Shown here: piece by piece, positions 1 to 6,896 of the stretch
Position numbering within the stretch: position 1 is the stretch's first letter
Layout: every line of letters starts with the position of its first letter
Assembly (NCBI GenBank): GCA_018665625.1
Contig: JABJCF010000192.1
Location: forward strand, 1-8,008
Direction of reading: 5' to 3'
From: Nitrospina sp.
GTDB taxonomy: Bacteria > Nitrospinota > Nitrospinia > Nitrospinales > VA-1
Length of the DNA: 8,008 nt
Translations under genes and position numbers: made by a program
Notes under the pieces: model-generated
What the model was told of the DNA's origin: nothing
What the model saw: the letters and a program-made list of their open reading frames with translations, nothing else
The model's database searches: none

Positions 1-2772
1 CTGGGGATTGTTTTTTGCGGTTTTTTGAAAAAAATCCAAGGCACCTTCTTTTTCCCCCATTTCCAAAAGGTTGTATCCCATATAAAGGTTGGCAAAACCC
101 AGGTTAGGACTTTTTTCAAGCACCAACTTTAAAATTTCAATGCTTTGTTCGTAATTCCCGATCTGATAAAAACTGTGAGCTAGATTAAGCATGTATTCCA
201 GGTTTTCGGGGTTTTCTTCAATTAGTTTTGTCAGGCGCTGCATTTGTTTACGGCCAGCTTGAAGATGGTAACGGAATAAATCATCATCATCTACCAACGT
301 CATGGCTTTCAAAAGTTGACCGCGATTTCCGTACATCACTCCACGTTGGTAAAGGTCCATCGCTTCAAAGTGAGGTTTGAAATTTTGCCGATTTTCTTCC
401 GAAAAATTTGAAATTTGATTTACGACATCATCAAACCTTGCGCGATTGAACACATACCTTTCTTGTCCGGGCACTCCAATCACATTCCCAAGGTCGAGAT
501 AAAACTCAATGGCCGGGCGGTTGTCAGTGATTATAGGAAAACCTTCCCCCAGTGCATGTACCTGTTTGTTTAGCAGCCAGATATTACTTAAAAAAGAAAA
601 GATGTCAGGGATTTCAATATCTGCTAACGCTTTTTTTATTTCTGGTTCTTGCAAGCGTTCGTTCAGTTTATTGAAATCGATATTAATGGGTTCATCGGAA
701 CCGATGATCAGGATTTCGTTAGCGACTGATAGCCAACCCATCGTATAAGGAAAAACTGAATGAAATGTTTTGAAGTGCATGGCAACTTCTTTTTCCCCCT
801 GGCTATGCAAGGGAATCCATTGGACAGCTATGCCGCCAGGCTTCAATTTGTTTTTCTGTAGTTCGTAATATTCCTGGGTATACAGGTTGACGGTAAATGC
901 TGTACGAGGGGGTGGTGGTTCTGAGGTAATAACATCGTAAAGTTTATGGGTTGTTAATAAATGGTTACGTCCATCTTGAATGACAAAGTTGACTTTAGGG
1001 TTTACTAGGACATTGTGATTTTCATCTGCGAACATTCTTCCTGCATTAATGACGCTGGAGGAAAGCTCGAGGCTGTCAACGGTTTTGACTCGAGGATGTA
1101 TTCCTGCTGCCCCTGTGGTCTGACCGGTTCCAAAGCAGACGACGAGAACATCGTCCGGTTTATCTACCAGCAAGATCGGAATATGGGCCAGTAGTTTCAT
1201 ATAACGAGAAGCGATCATGTTCGAGGCCGACATGGATATGCCGTTGGTGATCAATCGTTTCGCGTATGGATCAAGCATTCCGTATTCGTCTTCAAAAACT
1301 GCGACGGTATCGGATAAACCTTCTTCAAAATACATCAGCTTATTGATATTTCGTTTTCCCGCGCTATCTCGCATGAAAAAAGAATTCAATAGATCATTGG
1401 GGATGGCCATATTGACAAACAAAATCAGAGAAGCAAAAATCACGGTCAGTCCTTTTCTAACCGCTGGCGCTAAATAGTCCCCGGTACGAAACAAAAGAAC
1501 CATTGTCAAAAGATTGATTGTCGCTAGAAGCGTGAGGCTAACCTGACTGCCAAAATTGGGCAGGAAAAGGAATCCAGCAAAAAGAGAGCCAAATATGGCA
1601 CCCATGGTGTTGGCTGCATAAACCTGTCCGGTGGCCTGACCTACATTTTCATGCTTTTTAGATATCAGTTGAATAAGTATTGGAAAACACATTCCAAGGA
1701 GCAAAGTAGGGACCAACATTAGAGCCGCTGAATCTTTAAAATACTTCCAGAAAGTTGCAAAAGGATTTCCCAGATTGTATGCATTCCAGGGTGGGGATAA
1801 AATGGAATCCAAACCGTAAATGGAACCGATCACATAAATTCCTACTCCGCCTTGCAAGGCGATGAGAATCGTCCGTAAGTTTTTGATCTTTGAAAGCAGG
1901 GGAATGAGTAAAAGACTTCCCAGAAATATTCCGAGTAAAAATACAGTGAGCATCATGCTAAATGAGTAAACTGTGCTGGCGATGCTGAAGACAAGCAATC
2001 GCGTCCACAAAACCTCATAGGCGAGAGCCGTGAATCCGCAAATGAAACTGATTCCCATCCAAAACTTTTGTTCTGGGCTCCAGACAGCCTTTGGAATTTT
2101 GATTTCCGGGAATTTGAATTTTAAAGAGTCACCATATTCCTTATAAATGCTCAATGCGCTGATGCCGATAAATAGGTTCCCAGCTGCAGCAATCAATACG
2201 GTTTGCAACACACCGAATGTTCCCATTAAAAAGAACCCAGTTACCAGGCAGCCAAAGGCGGCTCCCAAAGTGTTGAGTGCGTATAGCAGGCTCACTTGTT
2301 TTCCTATACGCTTGTCATCAGTAACGCAATATTTGCTGATTAGGGGAAGGGTGGCCCCCATAAATGTGGTTGGAACCAAAATTAATGTGAAAGAAAAAAG
2401 TACCTTCAAAAAGTTTTGTAGAAGAGAAGTTTCAGGGATGAAACGGTGGAATAGGGAATATACCTCTGCAAAATTAGCAAACAATAGAGAAAGTAGAGCG
2501 GCGCTGACAAATATCAATACTTCTATCCAGCCGTATACTTTAAGTGCTTCGGCAGAAGAGTCTGGGTTATTAAGGGATAATCTATCTGCTGCAAAACCAA
2601 AGAGGTAGCTGCCAAGGCCTAACCCTGCCATGAATGCAGCGAGCACCACAGATACCGAAAAAACGGTGTGCCCAAAAACCAGAGTGAGCATTCTGGTCCA
2701 TACGATTTCATAAATCAGGGCTGTAATGCCCGAAGCGAAAAACAGAAAATATACTATGGGAGAACGCTGCAT
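1..2772 (-). CDS. Fused multi-pass membrane / spermidine-synthase-like protein with C-terminal TPRs (3' end beyond window)
   Basis: The frame is open for 924 codons from the ATG at 2772 to the window edge, so the C-terminus is missing. An in-frame stop lies at 2790-2788 and no other ATG intervenes. Residues 1-465 are strongly hydrophobic and form two related halves: GITALIYEIVWTR at 15-27 matches GFTALAYEVLWTR at 246-258, and YALNTLGAAFG near 164-174 matches YAANTMGAIFG at 385-395. Residues 500-740 form a Rossmann methyltransferase-like domain of the spermidine synthase family. It has a glycine-rich SAM loop at 546-555 (CFGTGQTTGA), an acidic residue ending the next strand (E569), DGR at 600-602 and YDVITSEP at 612-619. 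Two 34-residue TPRs occupy 857-890 and 891-924. This is the architecture of the 'fused MFS/spermidine synthase' family, which sits in the inner membrane. The usual catalytic Asp of true aminopropyltransferases is not evident, so polyamine synthesis is not assured. It diverges from the PCP_red gene. Only a weak purine-rich stretch (AAAAAG) precedes the start. Confidence 0.9.
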   Translation of the reverse strand, partial: MQRSPIVYFLFFASGITALIYEIVWTRMLTLVFGHTVFSVSVVLAAFMAGLGLGSYLFGFAADRLSLNNPDSSAEALKVYGWIEVLIFVSAALLSLLFANFAEVYSLFHRFIPETSLLQNFLKVLFSFTLILVPTTFMGATLPLISKYCVTDDKRIGKQVSLLYALNTLGAAFGCLVTGFFLMGTFGVLQTVLIAAAGNLFIGISALSIYKEYGDSLKFKFPEIKIPKAVWSPEQKFWMGISFICGFTALAYEVLWTRLLVFSIASTVYSFSMMLTVFLLGIFLGSLLLIPLLSKIKNLRTILIALQGGVGIYVIGSIYGLDSILSPPWNAYNLGNPFATFWKYFKDSAALMLVPTLLLGMCFPILIQLISKKHENVGQATGQVYAANTMGAIFGSLFAGFLFLPNFGSQVSLTLLATINLLTMVLLFRTGDYLAPAVRKGLTVIFASLILFVNMAIPNDLLNSFFMRDSAGKRNINKLMYFEEGLSDTVAVFEDEYGMLDPYAKRLITNGISMSASNMIASRYMKLLAHIPILLVDKPDDVLVVCFGTGQTTGAAGIHPRVKTVDSLELSSSVINAGRMFADENHNVLVNPKVNFVIQDGRNHLLTTHKLYDVITSEPPPPRTAFTVNLYTQEYYELQKNKLKPGGIAVQWIPLHSQGEKEVAMHFKTFHSVFPYTMGWLSVANEILIIGSDEPINIDFNKLNERLQEPEIKKALADIEIPDIFSFLSNIWLLNKQVHALGEGFPIITDNRPAIEFYLDLGNVIGVPGQERYVFNRARFDDVVNQISNFSEENRQNFKPHFEAMDLYQRGVMYGNRGQLLKAMTLVDDDDLFRYHLQAGRKQMQRLTKLIEENPENLEYMLNLAHSFYQIGNYEQSIEILKLVLEKSPNLGFANLYMGYNLLEMGEKEGALDFFQKTAKNNPQ

Positions 2773-2787
2773 ACTTTTTGACAGGTC

Positions 2788-2893
2788 TTAATTAAAGGTT
2801 GAACAAGATATTACGCGAAAAATCGAAATCAGCCCGATTCTTTTTTTAATGCATCTTTTGCTGGTTTGCATCACCGGCAAACCTTTAAATTAA
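2788..2893. repeat. Inverted AT-rich repeat arms AACCTTTAATTAA flanking the divergent control region
   Basis: The left arm TTAATTAAAGGTT (2788-2800) is the reverse complement of AACCTTTAATTAA. The right arm AACCTTTAAATTAA (2880-2893) is the same word with one extra A. About 79 bases separate the arms. The left arm lies just upstream of the minus-strand gene start and the right arm abuts the plus-strand -35 candidate. A close copy (AACCTTAATTAA) occurs at 7100-7111 in the other divergent gap. The words are AT-rich, so chance similarity is possible. Confidence 0.35.
2863..2883. promoter_or_regulatory. Perfect 7-7-7 palindrome, candidate operator between divergent genes
   Basis: GGTTTGC (2863-2869) and GCAAACC (2877-2883) are exact reverse complements separated by seven bases (ATCACCG). 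The element ends 10 bases before the TTGACA at 2894. No gene ends here, so a terminator role makes little sense, and only three T residues follow the stem. Dyads of this size immediately upstream of a promoter commonly bind dimeric transcription factors. No regulator can be named from the sequence. Confidence 0.4.
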
Positions 2894-2922
2894 TTGACAT
2901 TGATCCAGGCTTCAAGTAATTT
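2894..2922 (+). promoter_or_regulatory. Sigma70-type promoter candidate for the PCP_red-repeat gene
   Basis: A consensus -35 box TTGACA (2894-2899) is followed by a 17-base spacer and a weak -10 box TAATTT (2917-2922) that keeps the first T, second A and last T of TATAAT. Transcription would begin near 2929, giving a leader of about 110 bases before the ATG at 3039. A TATAAA at 2924-2929 is an alternative -10, but its 24-base spacing is too long. No convincing promoter was found for the minus-strand gene; a TAATAT at 2811-2806 has no good -35 partner. Confidence 0.4.
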
Positions 2923-3038
2923 TTATAAATACCTGCGTTTTAATGTTTGGAACCACTTAATTAATCAGAATCCTATTAAAATGCATGGTAAAAAAAGCCC
3001 CAATGTGGGTTTCGCAATTACAATAAAGGTCTTTCTAA

Positions 3039-3869
3039 ATGGGAACGCAAGGAATAAAAATCGCAGATGCAGACCATCCTTACGCAAAAGAAAATGGGGT
3101 AGAGTGGGCGGAGGAGGCTTGGGAACGTGTGAAACATGCGCCAGAATTTGTTCGTCCTGGAATCCGTAAGCTTATGGTGCAGCGTTGCGTGAAACGTGGT
3201 TATAAAATTGTTACATCTGATTTTTTAACGGAAATCCGCAATGAGTCGATGATGTTGGTGTCGAAGCGGGTAAAGGGCTTTGGGTTTGAAGAGTTGACGA
3301 TGGATGCCTTCGATGTCGCTAAAGAAAAAATGCGGGAAAGTCCGCGCAAGGTGGAAGTGATAGAAGAAATCGAAGATTTTCTTTCAATGCGAACAGAAAA
3401 AAAAGACGATATTGTTGAAAAATTCAAAAACTACATGGAAGTCACTCCTACCTCAGGGGTTCCCTGGAGCAAAGAAGCCAAGGAGAAAATGGAAAAGGTG
3501 CCTCCTTTTGTACTCGGTATGGCCAAGCAAACGATTGAAGGGCGGGCTCGGGAAAGAGGCGACAAAATGATCACCCCCGATATTATCGATGAAGTTTTCA
3601 CCAACATTATGCCATCCTCCGCAAAAGAAGCGATGGGCATGGAAGTGACGGAGGAAGACCTTAAGCAGGATGAGCAAATTGACAAGCAAAAGGACGAGCC
3701 CGTTCAGGTCTCTATGAAATGGGAAGACGATGCGCTGGAAAAAGTATCTAAAATCCCAATTCCTTTTATTCGTAATATGGCAGTCAAACGCATTGAACAA
3801 GAAGTAGCTAAAGAAGATAAAGAAGTTGTGACGATGGATTTGTTCGAAAAATACCGGTTTACTTTTTAA
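3039..3869 (+). CDS. Soluble protein with three PCP_red-like modules
   Basis: This gene encodes 276 residues. The ATG is preceded by AAAGG (3025-3029) at good ribosome-binding spacing. Three copies of a 45-50 residue helical module are visible at about 21-66, 141-186 and 226-272. Each has a Trp (W23, W143, W228), a Pro 12 residues later followed by a hydrophobic pair (P35-EFV, P155-PFV, P240-IPFI), a basic helix, and a Thr 36-37 residues after the Trp (T59, T179, T265) that starts a final helix. Residues 73-98 resemble an extra copy of the module's second half (T87). The pattern matches the small C-terminal PCP_red domain of the light-independent protochlorophyllide reductase B subunit (BchB/ChlB). 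The catalytic nitrogenase-like part of that enzyme is absent and no pigment gene is nearby, so the protein is not a reductase subunit. The linkers (about 100-135 and 192-224) are highly charged. No signal peptide or membrane segment is seen. The function is unknown; a binding or scaffold role is only inference. Confidence 0.85.
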   Translation: MGTQGIKIADADHPYAKENGVEWAEEAWERVKHAPEFVRPGIRKLMVQRCVKRGYKIVTSDFLTEIRNESMMLVSKRVKGFGFEELTMDAFDVAKEKMRESPRKVEVIEEIEDFLSMRTEKKDDIVEKFKNYMEVTPTSGVPWSKEAKEKMEKVPPFVLGMAKQTIEGRARERGDKMITPDIIDEVFTNIMPSSAKEAMGMEVTEEDLKQDEQIDKQKDEPVQVSMKWEDDALEKVSKIPIPFIRNMAVKRIEQEVAKEDKEVVTMDLFEKYRFTF

Positions 3870-3892
3870 TCGAAATCCCTCCCTAGCCTGCC

Positions 3893-3939
3893 CTAATCCC
3901 CTTGGGGAAATTAGAAGGAAATATTATTTTATTTCTTCT
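3893..3939. terminator. Hairpins between convergent genes, possible bidirectional terminator
   Basis: The first hairpin pairs CTAAT-CCCC (3893-3901) with GGGG-AA-ATTAG (3904-3914), with a two-base bulge. The second, overlapping one pairs AGAAGGAAAT (3913-3922) with ATTTCTTCT (3931-3939), with one bulged G. They fill the 77-base gap between the two converging stop codons. Neither is followed by a clean T-tract on either strand, so canonical Rho-independent termination is uncertain. Location is the main argument. Confidence 0.35.
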
Positions 3940-3946
3940 GCCAATC

Positions 3947-4402
3947 TTACACAGTGTTATATGGGTATTCGACCCACCGAAACCAGTACTCCAAAATCAT
4001 TTGTATCCCGGTTTTGAACTTCTCTATTTGGGAAGGTTTTTGTATATAGGAGTTTGCCCCAAGGCTATAGGCTGAAAGAATATTGTCTTTATTCTTTGAA
4101 GATGTGAAGATGACAGTAAACAGGTTTTTCAGTGCGGGATTTTTTTTCATTTCCTGTAAAACTTCCAAACCATTTTTTTTTGGCATATTTATATCCAAAA
4201 GGATCAAGGAGGGTATGGGGGATTTTAATGGGTCCTGCCACTCATTTTGGCGCAGAAGATAATTCATCGCTTCTTCACCATCTTTTACCCAGCGAACATC
4301 ACAATCAAATTCGCTATTTTGCATGGAATTTGTGATCAAAAAGTAGTCGTCTTCATCATCTTCTACTATAAGAATGACGTGCTTGTTCTTATGTTCAGTC
4401 AC
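3947..4402 (-). CDS. Single-domain response regulator, Rcp1-like (CheY-type receiver)
   Basis: This gene encodes 151 residues that form one receiver domain with no output domain. The acidic pocket is E14-D15-D16, the phospho-accepting Asp is D70 in LILLDINMPKKNG, the switch Thr is T100, and the conserved Lys is K122 before Pro. T100 to K122 is 22 residues, as between T87 and K109 of CheY. The long insert between strands 2 and 3 (about 52-64) and the overall length resemble the Rcp1 group, which partners phytochrome-type and other multi-sensor kinases. The start is GTG at 4402. Its stop-overlap with the kinase is 8 bases (GTGACTGA), and AGGA at 4414-4411 lies 8 bases upstream, inside the kinase gene. 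It is almost certainly the phospho-acceptor of the upstream kinase. With no DNA-binding domain, it must act through a protein partner or pass the phosphate on. Confidence 0.93.
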   Translation of the reverse strand: MTEHKNKHVILIVEDDEDDYFLITNSMQNSEFDCDVRWVKDGEEAMNYLLRQNEWQDPLKSPIPSLILLDINMPKKNGLEVLQEMKKNPALKNLFTVIFTSSKNKDNILSAYSLGANSYIQKPSQIEKFKTGIQMILEYWFRWVEYPYNTV

Positions 4403-6896
4403 TCATTTGTTCCTGCTTTTTGGGTAATTCGATAATGAAAGTGGCCCCCTCCTGCAATTTACTATTTGCAGAAATCATTCCTCCGTGTTGGTCCACGATT
4501 TTTTTACAAATCGCCAGGCCCATCCCAGTGCCTTCAAATTCATCTGCATGATGCAGGCGTTGAAAGGGTTTGAAAATTCGATCAAGATATTTTTCATCAA
4601 AACCGATTCCATGATCTATGATGGTGATTTTATAACCCCTCTCCGGTAAATCAATTGCTTGCCCTTTTATTGCAATAGAAGGGGGCTCATCCTTTTTGCA
4701 ATATTTTATTGAGTTACTGATAATGTTTTGAAATAAATGGAACAGTTGAAATTGATTTCCTTCTAAAACCGGTAAATCAAATAGCTTTACCTTTGCACCA
4801 GACTTTTCTATCGAAGCCTCTAAATCGAGAAGGACTTGTGAAACAACATCTTTTAAATCTACGGGCTCCATTTTTCTTATTTGATATGAATCTAAAGTAG
4901 AAAAACTGACCAGGTCGTCAATGAGGTTTTTTAGACGCCTTGAAGAGTTTTCTATTTTTTGTAAGTAATAGATGTCTTTTTCATCGATAGCTTTGGAATG
5001 TAACTTTATGAGGTCACCAAAGGAAATAATTTTTCGTAGGGGTTCTTGTAAATCGTGTGAGGCAATATGGACAAAGTCTCTTAATTCTTCGTTGATGGTC
5101 TCAAGATTTTGGTGAGAAGTTCTGAGACGGTCCGATATCTTTTTTCTCTCCAGAGCCGACCCGGCATATTTCGCAAAGATTTCCAGGATCATTTTCGCCA
5201 TTTCCGGGTCTACAATGGGGTCGGAGTGCATTACGGAAAGAATGCCCAGCAGTTTCCCCGAAGCATCAAAAAAAGTAACACCCATATAACTATCAACTTG
5301 CATATCGGTCAGAATTTGATCTTCTGGAAAAATTTCCTGAATTTTTTGAGAGCAGTAAAAGGTTCCTAAATTCACAGCTTGCTCGCAGGGAGTGCCGGGA
5401 AGTTTATAGATCGTATTGTCAATAAAATCGTTTTCACACCAATTTGCATGTGTTTGCACTAAATCATTTTCAATAAATTCGCCAATGAATGCATTGCGGA
5501 CTTGTAAGGCGGAGGCTAAATTTTTAACCAGCAGTTTAAAGAAAGACTCATCGTTATAGGCGGTTGCGCAACCTTCTACCATGCTGCGCAGCCTTTGATG
5601 GAAGAGTTCGTTTTCTTTTTCAGCTTCTTTTTCATTTGTAATGTCAACTGCCATTTCCATGACCAGATTTGAGCCATCAATGTCCTGGAACGGGGTTTTT
5701 ACGGTCAGGTAGGTTCGACCATCCAGAGCGGTCCAAATAGAATCGGTAGTCTCATTGGTTTCGAACACTTTAAAAGTTTTGCATATTTCGCAAGGTAATG
5801 ACCTTTGATGCATAAGTTGGTAACACTTTCCCCCTTCTTTGGGGTTTCCAAATCGTTCACGAAATATTTTATTAGCGAATGGAACCGAATGATCTGGAGC
5901 TTGTAAATGAAAACAAACTGGCAGGTTTTCAAGCATATTGAAAAAGTTTTGTTGGTCTTTTAACAAGCGCTGCTTTAATTCATTTCTTTCAATGAACTGA
6001 CCAATTTGATTACCGAGGCTGCTAATCAGTTGGGTTATGCCTTCGTTGGGTTCAATGGCTTTTTTGGAGAAAACCTCGATCAAACCGACCATGTTATTAG
6101 ATGTGACTATGGGAAAACCTAAGCCTGATTGCAACCCTGATTTTAATGCAAATGGCGATCTCGGGAAATTATTGTCCTGGGTTACTTTATGAATCCAGTG
6201 AGGCTTGCAATCTTCCCATACTCGACCTGGAAGGCCTTTTCCCTTTTCAAATACCATCTCATAAGACTTCTCAACAAACTCTGTGAACCGTTCAATATTT
6301 TTCGGGGAATGCCAGGAGTGATAACAACGCAGGATTTGGTTTTCCTGATCGAGTACCCAGTAAAATATTAAATCCCAATTCATGAATTCGCAGATGGTCT
6401 GCAATACTTTTGGGCAAACGTTTTTCAGGTCGTCGGATTTTGCAAGAATGGATGTCAAATTATGCAGTAAATCTCTCCGGGCATCGGCTTCTCTTCTTTC
6501 GCTGATGTCCCGTATAGTCCCTACAAAAAATTTATGGTTGTCTAAATCTATAGGATTAGCCGCAAGTTCTATAGAAAATATAGAACCATCTTTCCGCAAA
6601 GCTGTTAATTCTCTCCAAACCCCTATGAGGTCAGATTTCCCGGTGCGTAAATATTTCTGAATATAATTGTCATGTTCACTCTTATAAGGTTCGGGCATTA
6701 ACAAGGAAATATTTTTCCCCACTACCTCATGGGCCTGATAACCGAAAAGAGATTCGGCTGCTGGATTGAAGGTCTGGATAATGCCTTTGTCGTTAATAAC
6801 GACTATTCCCTCTACAGTGGCATTAATGACAGCTTCAAAACACCCTTCCGCTTTCTCATGGGATAGGGAATGGCTATTTAGCGTTTCCTCAGGCAT
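4395..6896 (-). CDS. Cytosolic multi-sensor histidine kinase (PAS-GAF-PAS-GAF-HisKA-HATPase_c)
   Basis: This gene encodes 833 residues, with no signal peptide and no membrane segment. The domains are: PAS1 about 20-135 (FixL-like, with MPEPYKSEHDNY at 67-78 and RKDGS at 101-105); GAF1 about 143-305 (G-LPGRVW at 221-227); PAS2 about 313-423, with C358, C369 and C372; GAF2 about 431-584 (LPGTPCE at 499-505); a coiled-coil linker about 583-607; and HisKA with phospho-accepting H614 in ASHDLQEPLRKI. The HATPase domain has an N-box (N724, N728), G1 (D761, G763, G765), an F-box (F775-KPF) and G2 (G789, G791, G793). The catalytic core is intact, so autophosphorylation is expected. The SHDLQEPL type of H-box is typical of phytochrome-like kinases paired with Rcp1 regulators, which agrees with the overlapping downstream gene. 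No bilin-binding Cys is obvious in the GAF domains. The ATG at 6896 has GGAAG upstream at short spacing. PAS1 may be a heme oxygen sensor. Confidence 0.95.
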   Translation of the reverse strand: MPEETLNSHSLSHEKAEGCFEAVINATVEGIVVINDKGIIQTFNPAAESLFGYQAHEVVGKNISLLMPEPYKSEHDNYIQKYLRTGKSDLIGVWRELTALRKDGSIFSIELAANPIDLDNHKFFVGTIRDISERREADARRDLLHNLTSILAKSDDLKNVCPKVLQTICEFMNWDLIFYWVLDQENQILRCYHSWHSPKNIERFTEFVEKSYEMVFEKGKGLPGRVWEDCKPHWIHKVTQDNNFPRSPFALKSGLQSGLGFPIVTSNNMVGLIEVFSKKAIEPNEGITQLISSLGNQIGQFIERNELKQRLLKDQQNFFNMLENLPVCFHLQAPDHSVPFANKIFRERFGNPKEGGKCYQLMHQRSLPCEICKTFKVFETNETTDSIWTALDGRTYLTVKTPFQDIDGSNLVMEMAVDITNEKEAEKENELFHQRLRSMVEGCATAYNDESFFKLLVKNLASALQVRNAFIGEFIENDLVQTHANWCENDFIDNTIYKLPGTPCEQAVNLGTFYCSQKIQEIFPEDQILTDMQVDSYMGVTFFDASGKLLGILSVMHSDPIVDPEMAKMILEIFAKYAGSALERKKISDRLRTSHQNLETINEELRDFVHIASHDLQEPLRKIISFGDLIKLHSKAIDEKDIYYLQKIENSSRRLKNLIDDLVSFSTLDSYQIRKMEPVDLKDVVSQVLLDLEASIEKSGAKVKLFDLPVLEGNQFQLFHLFQNIISNSIKYCKKDEPPSIAIKGQAIDLPERGYKITIIDHGIGFDEKYLDRIFKPFQRLHHADEFEGTGMGLAICKKIVDQHGGMISANSKLQEGATFIIELPKKQEQMSD
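4403..4414 (-). promoter_or_regulatory. Internal ribosome-binding site that decides the GTG start of the response regulator
   Basis: On the minus strand AGGA (4414-4411) sits 8 bases before GTG (4402-4400). An ATG at 4407-4405 is in the kinase frame and belongs to its penultimate residues, so it is not an alternative start. The 8-base overlap of the kinase stop with the regulator start suggests translational coupling and a fixed stoichiometry. Confidence 0.55.

Noticed and set aside
2147..2608. Plus-strand 153-residue open frame
   Set aside because: It lies antisense to the membrane domain of the fused protein, whose reading frame shows clear family motifs throughout this stretch.
2894..3169. 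Plus-strand 91-residue open frame overlapping the start of the PCP_red gene
   Set aside because: It overlaps the well-supported gene in another frame, has no clear ribosome-binding site, and its product is low-complexity and basic with no recognisable domain.
3453..3800. Minus-strand 115-residue open frame
   Set aside because: It is antisense to the second and third PCP_red-like modules, and its composition reflects the opposite strand.
3039..3869. Annotation as a light-independent protochlorophyllide reductase subunit
   Set aside because: Only the small C-terminal module type is present. The large nitrogenase-like region and its cluster cysteines are absent.
4395..6896. Annotation of the kinase as a bacteriophytochrome
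   Set aside because: The H-box and Rcp1 partner are phytochrome-like, but there is no PHY domain and no recognisable bilin-attachment site, and the PAS-GAF-PAS-GAF order differs from PAS-GAF-PHY.
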